Below, piece by piece: positions 32,470 to 43,466 of a stretch of 64,000 nt of DNA (the stretch's first letter is position 1; every line of letters begins with the position of its first letter). Source of the DNA: CAWCWK01 sp963842125. GTDB taxonomy: Bacteria; Pseudomonadota; Alphaproteobacteria; Rhizobiales; CAWCWK01. The translations under genes and the position numbers were made by a program. The notes under the pieces are model-generated. The model ran no database searches and was not told where the DNA came from. It saw only the letters and a program-made list of their open reading frames with translations. The stretch covers positions 1,426,001 through 1,490,000 of the forward strand of contig CAWJFE010000005.1 in NCBI GenBank assembly GCA_963842125.1, written 5' to 3'.

Positions 32470-34947
32470 TCAGTGCGCGACGACGGCGGGATCTTTGTCC
32501 TCGACGCTGACCGGAGTGGGCACTTCGACGGGTGTCTCGGTCCACTCGATAGGCTCAGGCTGGCGTGTCAGAGCAACCTTAAGAACCTCACCCATCTGCT
32601 CGACGGGGATGATCTCAAGCGCGTTCTTCACGTTGTCCGGTATCTCCGCGAGATCCTTGGCATTTTCATGCGGGATCAAGACGGTTTTGATGCCACCCCG
32701 CAGAGCTGCCAGAAGCTTCTCCTTGAGCCCACCAATCGGCAGAACGCGACCCCGCAACGTGATCTCGCCCGTCATCGCCACATCCTTGCGGATAGGAATC
32801 CCGGTGAGGACGGAAACGATCGACGTGACCATCGCGACCCCGGCCGAAGGGCCGTCTTTCGGCGTGGCGCCTTCGGGCACGTGGACGTGAATGTCGCGGC
32901 GCTCGAAAATCGGTGGCTCGATGCCGAAATCGACGGCTCGGGAGCGAACATAGGAGGCCGCGGCCGAGACCGATTCCTTCATCACGTCCTTAAGATTGCC
33001 CGTGACGGTCATCTTGCCCTTACCGGGCATGCCGACCGACTCGATGGTCAAAAGCTCGCCGCCGACCTCGGTCCAGGCGAGACCCGTCACGACACCGATC
33101 TGGTCCTCGCCGTCGATCTCGCCGTAGCGGTACTTCGCTACGCCGAGATAGTCGGACAGGTTCTCAGCGGTGACCTTCACCTCGGTGTTCTCGCTGGTCA
33201 GCAGCTCGGTGATCGCTTTCCTGGTCAGCTTGGCGAGTTCACGCTTCAGGTTCCGCACCCCCGCCTCGCGCGTGTAAAGACGCACGAGATCGCGCAAGCC
33301 ATCATCGTCCAGCGTCCACTCGTTCGCCTTCAAACCGTGCGATTTGATCTGCTCGGGGATAAGATGCCGGCGGGCGATCTCGATCTTCTCGTCCTCCGTG
33401 TAGCCGGCGATCCGGATGATCTCCATCCGGTCCATCAACGGGCCCGGAATATTGAGCGTATTGGCGGTCGTGACGAACATCACGTTCGAGAGATCGTATT
33501 CGATCTCAAGATAGTGATCGGCGAAGGTACCGTTCTGCTCCGGGTCGAGGACCTCCAGAAGGGCCGAGGACGGGTCGCCCCGGAAGTCCATGCCCATCTT
33601 GTCGATCTCATCGAGGAGGAAGAGCGGGTTGGTCGTCTTCGTCTTCTTCATCGACTGGATGATCTTGCCGGGCATGGAGCCGATATAGGTCCGCCGATGG
33701 CCACGGATCTCCGACTCATCCCGCACGCCGCCGAGCGATACACGCGCGAACTCCCGACCCGTCGCCTTGGCGATCGACTTGCCGAGCGAGGTCTTGCCGA
33801 CGCCAGGTGGGCCGACGAGGCAGAGGATCGGGCCCTTGAGCTTGTTGGCACGCTGCTGAACGGCAAGATACTCGACGATCCGCTCCTTGACCTTTTCCAG
33901 GCCATAGTGATCGTCATCCAGCACGGTCTGCGCGAGGGCCAAGTCCTTCTTGACCTTGCTCTTCTTGCCCCACGGAAGGGCGAGGATCCAGTCGAGATAG
34001 TTCCGCACGACCGTGGCTTCGGCCGACATCGGGCTCATGTTCTTGAGCTTCTTGAACTCGGCTTCCGACTTCTCGCGCGCTTCCTTGGAGAGCTTGGTCT
34101 TCTTGATCTTCTCCTCGAGTTCGGCAAGCTCGTCGCCGCCATCCTCGTCGCCAAGCTCCTTCTGGATCGCCTTCATCTGCTCGTTGAGATAGTACTCGCG
34201 CTGCGTCTTCTCCATCTGCCGCTTCACGCGAGAGCGGATGCGCTTCTCGACCTGAAGGACGGAGATCTCCGACTCCATCATGCCGAGCACCCGCTCCAGC
34301 CGCTTCACGACGGAAGGCAGCTCGAGGATCTCCTGCTTCTCGGCGATCTTGATCGCGAGGTGCGACGCAACCGTGTCGGCGAGTTTCGCGTAGTCCTCGA
34401 TCTGCTGCACGGCGCCGAGAACCTCCGAGCTGATCTTCTTGTTCAGCTTCACGTAGTTCTCGAATTCCGCCACGACGGACCGTGCGAGCGCTTCGAGTTC
34501 GACCTCGGCATCGTCCTCCTCGGCTAAATGCTCGGCCTCGGCCTCGAAGAACTCCTCACGCGGGAGGAACGAGGTCACCTTGGCGCGGCTGAGGCCCTCG
34601 ACGAGGACCTTCACCGTGCCGTCCGGCAGCTTCAGAAGCTGGAGGACGGACGCGATGGCGCCGACCTCGAACATATCGGTCGCCTTCGGGTCGTCGTCTC
34701 CGGCTTCGCGCTGGGTGAGGAGCAGGATCTGCTTGTCCTGCCGCATCACCTCTTCAAGCGCGCGGATCGACTTTTCGCGGCCGACGAAGAGCGGCACGAT
34801 CATATGGGGGAAGACGACGATGTCGCGCAACGGCAGAACGGGATAGGCCCCATCCGCGCGTTCGACCATGGGTGTCTCGGACGCCTCGCCGGGGGTGGTC
34901 TGCGCGCCCGTCTCGTTCGACGCGTTCTTGTTCGTCTTATCGGTCAT
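32470..34947 (-). CDS. lon: ATP-dependent protease Lon
   Basis: This 825-residue AAA+ protease degrades misfolded and regulatory proteins in the cytoplasm. Parts: the N-terminal substrate domain (from YPVLPLRDIVVFPHMIVPLF), coiled-coil linker, Walker A GPPGVGKTSLGKSIA, Walker B FLLDEIDKM, and the Ser-Lys protease dyad with serine in PKDGPSAGVAM. I chose the ATG at 34,947 because AGGAGACAAGC precedes it. The clpP-clpX-lon-hupB order is conserved. Confidence 0.96.
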   Translation of the reverse strand: MTDKTNKNASNETGAQTTPGEASETPMVERADGAYPVLPLRDIVVFPHMIVPLFVGREKSIRALEEVMRQDKQILLLTQREAGDDDPKATDMFEVGAIASVLQLLKLPDGTVKVLVEGLSRAKVTSFLPREEFFEAEAEHLAEEDDAEVELEALARSVVAEFENYVKLNKKISSEVLGAVQQIEDYAKLADTVASHLAIKIAEKQEILELPSVVKRLERVLGMMESEISVLQVEKRIRSRVKRQMEKTQREYYLNEQMKAIQKELGDEDGGDELAELEEKIKKTKLSKEAREKSEAEFKKLKNMSPMSAEATVVRNYLDWILALPWGKKSKVKKDLALAQTVLDDDHYGLEKVKERIVEYLAVQQRANKLKGPILCLVGPPGVGKTSLGKSIAKATGREFARVSLGGVRDESEIRGHRRTYIGSMPGKIIQSMKKTKTTNPLFLLDEIDKMGMDFRGDPSSALLEVLDPEQNGTFADHYLEIEYDLSNVMFVTTANTLNIPGPLMDRMEIIRIAGYTEDEKIEIARRHLIPEQIKSHGLKANEWTLDDDGLRDLVRLYTREAGVRNLKRELAKLTRKAITELLTSENTEVKVTAENLSDYLGVAKYRYGEIDGEDQIGVVTGLAWTEVGGELLTIESVGMPGKGKMTVTGNLKDVMKESVSAAASYVRSRAVDFGIEPPIFERRDIHVHVPEGATPKDGPSAGVAMVTSIVSVLTGIPIRKDVAMTGEITLRGRVLPIGGLKEKLLAALRGGIKTVLIPHENAKDLAEIPDNVKNALEIIPVEQMGEVLKVALTRQPEPIEWTETPVEVPTPVSVEDKDPAVVAH

Positions 34948-35121
34948 GCTTGTCTCCTGCACCCGGCCGACACCCATGACGGCGTATCGGGCGGGCCAAA
35001 TGCGCGGGCCGGCTCCGCTGTCCCACGGAGGCCGGTGCGTTCAACCCTTCGGACCCAAGAGATGGGCGACCGGCCCCGCGCTTTCAACGCGGCACCGACG
35101 ACCCAGATGCTCGGTTGGCGA

Positions 35122-36387
<1,266 letters not shown>

Positions 36388-36614
36388 GGGTCTGCTCCTG
36401 AGGGGCGCAAGGATACCCGATGGCATCCCCTGCCCCGATCTCATTTACGCCGAGCGTCCACCCCGTCCGTCAACAAACCGTTAACGCAGGGGGCACGGCG
36501 ATACGAATTGCGATCCGTGGCCGCGGCCTCACCCGTCAGCCTAGACCTCCGATCATGGCGGTACAACGGCCGGTTGGAATGTGCCCCATCGGCACACCCC
36601 TCCCGGCAAGCCGC

Positions 36615-37250
36615 CTAGGCTGCCTTCGCGGCGTCCTCGGTCGGGCGCTTATCGATCACTTCGTCGATGAGACCGAACTCCCGGGCCTGATCGGCGGTCA
36701 TGAAGTGATCGCGGTCGAGCGTGCGCTCGATCGTGTCGTAGTCCTGACCGGTGTGCTTGACGTAGGTCTCGTTGAGGCGCCGCTTCATCTTCACGATGTC
36801 CTCGGCATGGCGCTCGATGTCGGACGCCTGGCCCTGGAAGCCACCGGAGGGCTGATGCAGCATGATGCGCGCGTTCGGCGTCGCGAAACGCATGCCCTCG
36901 GCGCCCGCCGTCAGCAACAGCGATCCCATCGACGCGGCCTGGCCGACGCAGAGCGTCGAGACCGGCGGGCGGATGTACTGCATCGTATCGTAGATCGCCA
37001 TGCCGGCGGTCACGACGCCGCCCGGCGAGTTGATGTAGAGCGAGATTTCCTTCGTCGGGTTCTCGGACTCCAGGAAGAGCAGCTGCGCGACGAGAAGCGA
37101 AGCGCCGTGATCCTCGACCGGTCCGGTCAGGAAGACGACATGCTCCCTCAAAAGGCGCGAGAAGATATCGAAGGACCGCTCGCCCCGCGCCGACTGCTCG
37201 ACGACCATGGGGATGAGGGTGTTGGTATAGTAATCGACGGGATCGCGCAT
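36615..37250 (-). CDS. clpP: ATP-dependent Clp protease proteolytic subunit
   Basis: This 211-residue serine peptidase forms the ClpP barrel. The triad is S107 (GQAASMGS), H132 (LHQPSGG) and D181 (LDRDHFM). The ATG at 37,250 begins MRDPVDYYTNTLIPMVVEQS, the usual alphaproteobacterial N-terminus, though its Shine-Dalgarno is weak; in-frame starts to 37,325 exist. It lies between tig and clpX on the same strand. Confidence 0.94.
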   Translation of the reverse strand: MRDPVDYYTNTLIPMVVEQSARGERSFDIFSRLLREHVVFLTGPVEDHGASLLVAQLLFLESENPTKEISLYINSPGGVVTAGMAIYDTMQYIRPPVSTLCVGQAASMGSLLLTAGAEGMRFATPNARIMLHQPSGGFQGQASDIERHAEDIVKMKRRLNETYVKHTGQDYDTIERTLDRDHFMTADQAREFGLIDEVIDKRPTEDAAKAA

Positions 37251-37379
37251 CGTGATGTCCAGGCTGGTCGGCCGCACGCACATCGCGCGGCCCGAACTGT
37301 GGTGGCTTCCACACTTATGCGTCACGGCAGGTGACGGAAAGGGGTGCCCCTCCCCGTCTAGCGTGCGATCCCTTAAGCG

Positions 37380-38781
37380 TCAGTGATCATGTCCGTCGTG
37401 ATCATGGTCATGGTCGTGATCATGCGCGAACGGGTTGTCGTCGTCGGGATCCGCAAAGAGCTCCTCGCGACTGACGGTCTTCTCCTCGATCGTGGCGAGC
37501 TCGAGAATGTAGTCGACCGTCTTGTCCTCGAAGATCGGGGCACGCAGCTCGGCAATGGCACCTGGGTTCTGCTGGTAGAACTGGATGACCTGCTGCTCCT
37601 GGCCGGGGAACTGGCGCACACGCTGGCCGAGCGACTGCTGCAACTCCTGCTCGGTGACCTCGACCTTCGCCTTGGAGCCGACGTCGGCGAGCAACAGGCC
37701 GAGACGCACGCGGCGCTCCGCGATCGCCTTGTACTCGGAGCGGGCCTTCTCCTCGGTCGTGTCCTCGTCCTCGAAGGTCTTGTCCTGCTTCTTGAGGTCG
37801 CTCTCAACCTCGCGCCAGATGGCGTCGAACTCGCGTTCGACCAGCGTCGGCGGCAGCTCGAAGCTGTGCGCCTCGTCCAGCGCATCGAGGAGGACGCGCT
37901 TCAGTTTCTGGCGCGAGGCGCCGTCATAGTCCGACTTGAACTGCTGGCGAACCGCTTCTTTCAGATTGTCGAGCGACTCCATGCCGAGATTGGTGGCGAG
38001 ATCGTCGTTGATCTCGATCTCGACCGGCTTCTCTACGGCCTTCACCTTGATGTCGAAGGTCGCGTCCTTACCCTTCAAGCTCCTCGGAGCCGTACTCGTC
38101 AGGAAACTTGACCTCGATGACCTTCTCGTCGCCGGTCTTCAGTCCGACGAGCTGTTCCTCGAAGCCTGGGATGAAGCGATTGGAGCCGAGGACGAGCTTG
38201 GCATCCTCGTCCTTGCCGCCGTCGAAGGGCTCGCCGTCGAGCTTACCGAGATAGTCGATCGTCACGCGATCGCCGTCGGCGGCCTTCTTCTTACCCTTGT
38301 CCTCATACGTCCGGTTCTGTTCGGCCAGACGGGTGATGGCCGCGTCGACGTCCTCGTCGGCGATCTCCGCGACCTCCTTCTCGAGCGTGAGCGTGGAGAA
38401 ATCCATGGCATCGAACGTGGGCATCACCTCGTAGGTCATGCCATAAGCGAGGTCGGAGCCGCCATCGAGCAGCTTTTCGATCTCTTCCTGCTCTTCGGTC
38501 AGCGCGATGTCGGGCTGGAAGGCCGGCGTCTCGTCGCGGTCCTGCAGCGCCTTGAGGCTCGTCTCGTTGATGCTCTCCTGCACCACCTCGCCCATCAGCG
38601 ATTTGCCGTAGAGCTTGCGAAGATAGGAGACGGGGACCTTGCCGGGGCGGAACCCCTTGATCTGCGCGCGGCCCTTCATGTCGGCGAGACGCGTCTCGAC
38701 CTTGGCGGCCAGATCGGCGGCCGGGACGACCACGCTCAGCTCGCGGCGCAGACCTTCGGACAGGGTTTCGTTGACTTGCAT
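37380..38781 (-). pseudogene. tig: Trigger factor, interrupted by a single-base frameshift
   Basis: The ribosome-bound chaperone and prolyl isomerase is split in two frames. The first part (38,781 to about 38,078) holds the ribosome-binding domain with the docking signature GFRPGKVP and most of the PPIase domain, and ends GSEELEG-stop. The second part resumes KGKDATFDIKVKAVE and carries the C-terminal chaperone arms. Removing one plus-strand A at 38,077-38,078 restores EELKGKDATF across the join, giving a full-length protein of about 466 residues. It ends in a His/Asp-rich tail (HDHDHDHDHDGHDH). A sequence error is as likely as real decay. Lies after tRNA-Leu and before clpP. Confidence 0.88.
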
Positions 38782-38853
38782 CGTTTCTCGCTCGGTTGCC
38801 ACTGGCGGCGCCGTCTGCGGCCCGCGCTCTCGTTTCTCATTCAGCCATCGCGA

Positions 38854-38938
38854 TGGTGCGGGCGGAGGGACTCGAACCCCCACGAGTTTCCCCACCAGGA
38901 CCTAAACCTGGCGCGTCTACCAATTCCGCCACGCCCGC
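38854..38938 (-). tRNA. tRNA-Leu (TAG)
   Basis: A class II tRNA with the acceptor GCGGGCG/CGCCCGC, the anticodon loop TTTAGGT (TAG) on stem CCAGG/CCTGG, a long variable arm (TGGGGAAACTCGT), the T-arm GGGGG-TTCGAGT-CCCTC, the discriminator A, and CCA encoded. It lies 72 bases before tig on the same strand. The 290-base gap to glnB on the other side holds no gene I can support. Confidence 0.94.
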
Positions 38939-39228
38939 CACGCTCGCGCGAGACCCGTGCCAAGACAGTGTCGGCGGCAGGGGTCGGGCCGTTCGGCGCG
39001 CCTATAGCATGCACGCCGACGAAAACGCCAGCGGCGCGCGCGACCAAATTCCCGCCGGCATTCTCCTTGGTGCGCGTATAGGCCGGATCGGCGCCGACAC
39101 AGACTGCCTAGAAAGCGCACTCGTCGCCTAAAATATGGGCAGACAACACCCGGCGAGGGCACGCCCCTCTCTAGGGCTCGCATCGCCGCTAGGGTAGAAC
39201 CCGGCTTGAACAAAGGGATTGTGCGCAC

Positions 39229-39567
39229 ATGAAGAAGATCGAGGCGATCATCAAACCCTTCAAGCTCGACGAGGTGAAGGAAGCGCTGCAGGAGGTCGGT
39301 CTTCAAGGCATCACTGTCACGGAGGCCAAGGGCTTCGGCCGTCAGAAAGGCCATACGGAGCTTTACCGGGGCGCAGAGTACGTCGTGGACTTCCTTCCCA
39401 AGGTAAAGATCGAGGTCGTCATTCCCGACAGCCTGCTCGAGCCAGCCATCGAGGCGATCAAGTCGGCCGCGCAAACCGGCCGCATCGGTGACGGCAAGAT
39501 CTTCGTCTCCGACATCCAGGAAGCCATCCGCATCCGCACCGGCGAGACCGGCGACGACGCCGTCTAG
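39229..39567 (+). CDS. glnB: Nitrogen regulatory protein P-II
   Basis: This 112-residue signal protein senses 2-oxoglutarate, ATP/ADP and, through uridylylation, glutamine. The modified tyrosine is Y51 in the T-loop (HTELYRGAEYVVDF); the B-loop is TGRIGDGKIFV. It regulates glutamine synthetase adenylylation and the Ntr system. It lies 56 bases upstream of glnA, the common alphaproteobacterial pair. I could not find a clear sigma-54 site before it. Confidence 0.95.
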   Translation: MKKIEAIIKPFKLDEVKEALQEVGLQGITVTEAKGFGRQKGHTELYRGAEYVVDFLPKVKIEVVIPDSLLEPAIEAIKSAAQTGRIGDGKIFVSDIQEAIRIRTGETGDDAV

Positions 39568-39623
39568 GCGCCAGTTCACAACAGTTTTCTCGTATTCCAC
39601 GCTGATAACCACAGGGAGCCGAC

Positions 39624-41033
39624 ATGACTTCAGCCAGCGATATCCTGAAGCAGATCAAGGACGACGACATCAAGTTCGTGGACCTGCGCTTTACCGACCC
39701 GCGCGGTAAGATGCAGCACGTCACGATGGACATCAGCCTCGTCGACGAAGACCTCTTCGCCGACGGCACGATGTTCGACGGATCGTCCATCGCCGGTTGG
39801 AAGGACATCTCGCAGTCCGACATGGTGCTGATGCCCGACCCGGAGACGGTCCATATCGACCCGTTCTTCGCGCAGTCGACCCTCGTGATCTTCTGCGACA
39901 TTCTCGACCCGATCTCGGGCGAGAGCTACGAGCGCGACCCGCGCGGCATCGCCAAGAAGGCCGAGGCCTACGTTCAGCAGCTCGGCATCGGCGACAAGGC
40001 CTATTTCGGTCCCGAGGCCGAGTTCTTCATCTTCGACGACGTGCGCTTCAAGGCCGATCCGTACAACACCGGCTTCGTGCTCGATTCGACCGAGCTGCCC
40101 GACAACATGGATACCGACTACGAAGCCGGTAACATGGGCCACCGTCCGCGCACCAAGGGCGGCTACTTCCCCGTACCGCCGGTCGATTCGAGCCAGGACA
40201 TCCGCTCCGAGATGCTCTCGGTCATGAAGCAGATGGGCGTGGAGGTCGAGAAGCATCACCACGAGGTGGCCGCGGCCCAGCACGAGCTCGGCCTCAAGTT
40301 CGACACCCTGACCCGCATCGCCGACAAGATGCAGATCTACAAGTATTCCGTGCATCAGGTCGCCCACGCCTACGGCAAGACGGCGACATTCATGCCGAAG
40401 CCCGTCTTCGGCGACAACGGCACCGGCATGCACGTCCACCAGTCGATCTTCAAGGACGGCGAGGCGATCTTCGCGGGCAACGTTTATGCGGACCTGTCCG
40501 AGACCTGCCTTTTCTACATTGGCGGCATCCTCAAGCACGCCAAGGCGCTCAACGCGTTCACCAACCCGTCGACCAACTCCTACAAGCGTCTGGTCCCGGG
40601 TTACGAAGCGCCTGTACTGCTGGCCTATTCGGCCCGCAACCGCTCGGCTTCCTGCCGCATTCCGTTCGTCACCAACCCCAAGGGCAAGCGCCTCGAAATC
40701 CGCTTCCCCGATCCGATGGCGAATCCCTATCTCGCCTACGCGGCCATGCTGATGGCCGGCCTCGATGGAATCCAGAACAAGATCCATCCGGGCGACCCGA
40801 TGGATATGAACCTCTACGAGCTTCCCGAGGAGCAGCTGGCCGGCATTCCGACCGTCTGCGGCAGCCTGCGGGAGGCGCTCGACAGCCTCAAGGCCGACCA
40901 CACGTTCCTGACCGCCGGCGGCGTCTTCAGCCAGGATCAGATCGAGGGCTACATCGAGCTGCTGATGCAGGACGTGCTGCGCTACGAGATGACACCGCAC
41001 CCCGTCGAGTTCGACATGTACTACTCGGCCTGA
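39624..41033 (+). CDS. glnA: Glutamine synthetase type I
   Basis: This 469-residue enzyme makes glutamine from glutamate, ammonia and ATP as a dodecamer. Motifs: FDGSSIAGWK, FGPEAEFFIFDDVRF (metal ligands), KPVFGDNGTGMHVHQSIF and NPYLAYAAMLMAGLDG. The adenylylation tyrosine is in MDMNLYELPEEQ, so activity is probably controlled by GlnE with PII. GGGAG is close before the ATG. A strong terminator follows. Confidence 0.97.
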   Translation: MTSASDILKQIKDDDIKFVDLRFTDPRGKMQHVTMDISLVDEDLFADGTMFDGSSIAGWKDISQSDMVLMPDPETVHIDPFFAQSTLVIFCDILDPISGESYERDPRGIAKKAEAYVQQLGIGDKAYFGPEAEFFIFDDVRFKADPYNTGFVLDSTELPDNMDTDYEAGNMGHRPRTKGGYFPVPPVDSSQDIRSEMLSVMKQMGVEVEKHHHEVAAAQHELGLKFDTLTRIADKMQIYKYSVHQVAHAYGKTATFMPKPVFGDNGTGMHVHQSIFKDGEAIFAGNVYADLSETCLFYIGGILKHAKALNAFTNPSTNSYKRLVPGYEAPVLLAYSARNRSASCRIPFVTNPKGKRLEIRFPDPMANPYLAYAAMLMAGLDGIQNKIHPGDPMDMNLYELPEEQLAGIPTVCGSLREALDSLKADHTFLTAGGVFSQDQIEGYIELLMQDVLRYEMTPHPVEFDMYYSA

Positions 41034-41057
41034 CAGCCGCGTTCAGCGATGAACCAA

Positions 41058-41080
41058 GGGCGGCTTCGGCCGCCCTTTTT
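41058..41080 (+). terminator. Rho-independent terminator of glnA
   Basis: GGGCGGC-TTCG-GCCGCCC, a 7-bp GC stem with a stable TTCG tetraloop, is followed by TTTTT, 24 bases after the stop codon. Confidence 0.92.
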
Positions 41081-41286
41081 CGTTCCGCTGGCCCGGAGCG
41101 AGACAGGCCCCGATTTCCCTATGGACAAAGCGGCGACCAGGGCCGTCGAGGGTTGCGTCATCTGGCAAACTTGCTATCCCTAAGCGATATTCCTATTTTG
41201 TTCTCCTCTGCATGACGCGTTAACCGCGTTGCGCTAGGACAAGGAGCGGACCGATCGCACAGGCAGCAAAACGGGTGGGCCGGAGG

Positions 41287-43305
41287 ATGAGCCAGGACCT
41301 TTTCGAGGGACCGAAGGGCAGGACCACTCGCGGTGGTGCCATGCTGAAGGCTGCCGCATCGAAGCCGGCCTCGCAGAGGGACGAAAGCGAATACACAGCG
41401 GCTGATATCGAGGTCCTCGAGGGTCTCGAACCCGTCCGCCGCCGCCCCGGCATGTATATCGGAGGCACCGACGAACGCGCGCTGCACCACCTCTTCGCCG
41501 AGGTCATCGATAACGCGATGGACGAGGCCGTGGCCGGCCATGCGACAGTCATCACCGTCGATCTTGAGCCAAGCGGCTATCTCGCGGTGACCGATAACGG
41601 GCGCGGCATCCCCATCGACCCGCACCCGAAGGTGAAGGGTAAGACGGCTCTCGAAGTCATCATGACGACGCTTCACGCGGGCGGAAAGTTCGGCTCGGGC
41701 GCCTACGAGACGTCTGGCGGCCTTCACGGCGTCGGCGTGTCCGTCGTCAACGCTTTGTCCGAGCGCCTCGAAGTCGAGGTTGTGCGCAATCGGACGATCC
41801 ACCAACAAGCCTTCGAGCGCGGCTATGCGGTCGGCAAGGCGGAGCAGATCGGCAAGACCCAGAACCGGCGAGGAACCAAGGTTCGCTTTCTGCCCGACGC
41901 GCAGATCTTCGGCGAGGGCGTGCGGTTCAAGCCGGCTCGCCTCTTCAAGATGGCACGATCGAAAGCCTATCTTTTCAGCGGCGTCGAGGTTCGCTGGACC
42001 TGCGCACCGGAACTCGTCGAGGGTACGGACACGCCGTTTGAGGCGGTCTTCCACTTTCCCGGGGGCTTGGCCGACTATCTGAAAGCCAGTCTCGACGGCC
42101 GCGAGACCGTGGCACTCGATATGTTCGCCGGCCAGACTGAGAATCAGAGCGGCCACGGGCGCGTGGAGTGGGCGATCGGCTGGGTCGCCTATGACGGGTT
42201 CACGCAGTCCTACTGCAACACCGTGCCGACCCCGGAAGGCGGCACGCACGAGCAGGGGCTCCGCATGGCGCTTCTGCGAGGGCTGCGCGGCTACGGCGAA
42301 CTCATTGGTGACAAGCGCGCGAGCCAGATTACGGCGGACGATGTCATGGCGGCGTGTGCCGGTATGTTGTCCGTCTTCATTCGAGAGCCGGAGTTCCAGG
42401 GACAGACGAAGGACAAGCTGGCCACCAGCGAGGCGGTCAGGATCATCGAGCAGGCGATGCGCGATCCGTTCGATCACTGGCTAGCCGCAACGCCTGCCCA
42501 GTCGAAGAAACTGCTTGATTGGATCATCGACCGGGCGGAGGAGCGAAAGCGCCGCCGTCAGGAACGCGAGGTCAATCGCAAGAGTGCGGTGCGCAAGTTG
42601 CGCCTGCCGGGCAAGCTCGCCGACTGCACGCAGCAGGCCCAGGCCGGCACCGAGATCTTCATCGTCGAGGGCGACTCGGCCGGTGGGTCGGCCAAGCAGG
42701 CCCGGAACCGGGCCACGCAGGCCATTCTGCCCCTGCGCGGCAAGATCTTGAACACCGCCAGCGCGGGGCGCGACAAGCTCGCGCAGAACCAGCAGCTTTC
42801 CGATCTCATCCAGGCGCTCGGCATCGCCTTGCGCGATCAGTACCGCGAGGACGATCTACGCTACGAGCGCGTGATCATCATGACAGATGCCGACGTGGAC
42901 GGTGCACATATCGCGTCCCTGCTCATCACCTTCTTCTTCCAAGAGCTGCCGGAACTGATCCGGAACGGTCATCTCTATCTCGCCGTCCCTCCCCTCTATC
43001 GGCTGAGCGCCGGGGGACAGACCGTCTATGCGCTCGACGATGCCGACCGAGAGCGTCATCTGAAGACGACTTTCAAGAACAAGAAGGTCGACATCGGACG
43101 GTTCAAGGGTTTGGGCGAGATGATGCCGGCGCAGTTGAAAGAGACGACCATGGACCCTGCGAAACGCACGCTGCTGCGCGTCGGTGTTCAGGAAGACGCG
43201 CAGGAGACGCGCCACGCCGTCGATCGATTGATGGGCACGAAGGCCGAAGCCCGGTTCCAATTCATCCAGGAACGTGCCACCTTCGTCGAAGAGTTGGATA
43301 TATAG
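41287..43305 (+). CDS. parE: DNA topoisomerase IV subunit B
   Basis: This 672-residue ATPase subunit works with ParC to separate daughter chromosomes. It has the GHKL fold (EVIDNAMDEA, DNGRGIPID, GGKFGSGAYETSGGLHGVG) and the TOPRIM motif EGDSAGGSAKQARNR with the DxD in MTDADVDGAHI. The length and the absence of the long GyrB insert mark it as ParE. Start: the ATG at 41,287 begins MSQDLFEGP, but GGAGG directly abuts it; the GTG at 41,275 and an ATG at 41,341 are alternatives. Confidence 0.93.
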   Translation: MSQDLFEGPKGRTTRGGAMLKAAASKPASQRDESEYTAADIEVLEGLEPVRRRPGMYIGGTDERALHHLFAEVIDNAMDEAVAGHATVITVDLEPSGYLAVTDNGRGIPIDPHPKVKGKTALEVIMTTLHAGGKFGSGAYETSGGLHGVGVSVVNALSERLEVEVVRNRTIHQQAFERGYAVGKAEQIGKTQNRRGTKVRFLPDAQIFGEGVRFKPARLFKMARSKAYLFSGVEVRWTCAPELVEGTDTPFEAVFHFPGGLADYLKASLDGRETVALDMFAGQTENQSGHGRVEWAIGWVAYDGFTQSYCNTVPTPEGGTHEQGLRMALLRGLRGYGELIGDKRASQITADDVMAACAGMLSVFIREPEFQGQTKDKLATSEAVRIIEQAMRDPFDHWLAATPAQSKKLLDWIIDRAEERKRRRQEREVNRKSAVRKLRLPGKLADCTQQAQAGTEIFIVEGDSAGGSAKQARNRATQAILPLRGKILNTASAGRDKLAQNQQLSDLIQALGIALRDQYREDDLRYERVIIMTDADVDGAHIASLLITFFFQELPELIRNGHLYLAVPPLYRLSAGGQTVYALDDADRERHLKTTFKNKKVDIGRFKGLGEMMPAQLKETTMDPAKRTLLRVGVQEDAQETRHAVDRLMGTKAEARFQFIQERATFVEELDI

Positions 43306-43466
43306 CGTCGATATCGGTCAACGATGTCTGCGACTTGTCATGCTGCGCGGGATAACTTGCTCGCGCCGTTGACTTTCCCATACCGGCACATACATTGCGC
43401 CCAATCGCTGGTTGCCGGACCCGCGAACGACGTCCCCGTGGCAAACTGAACGGCATATTGATCCGC

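Noticed and set aside
32362..34527. A 721-codon open frame opposite lon
   Set aside because: Antisense shadow; composition rich in Arg, His, Leu and Asp, as expected from the complement of a high-GC gene.
39005..39228. Short open frame (MHADENASG...) and a sigma-54 promoter before glnB
   Set aside because: The frame of about 40 codons has no start signal or motif, and no GG-N10-GC element of -24/-12 type fits well.
41034..41286. Replication origin or gene in the glnA-parE gap
   Set aside because: Only the glnA terminator and spacer sequence are seen; no DnaA-box cluster or reading frame.
41158..42477. A 439-codon open frame opposite parE
   Set aside because: Antisense of a confident gene and it covers the parE start region; no support.
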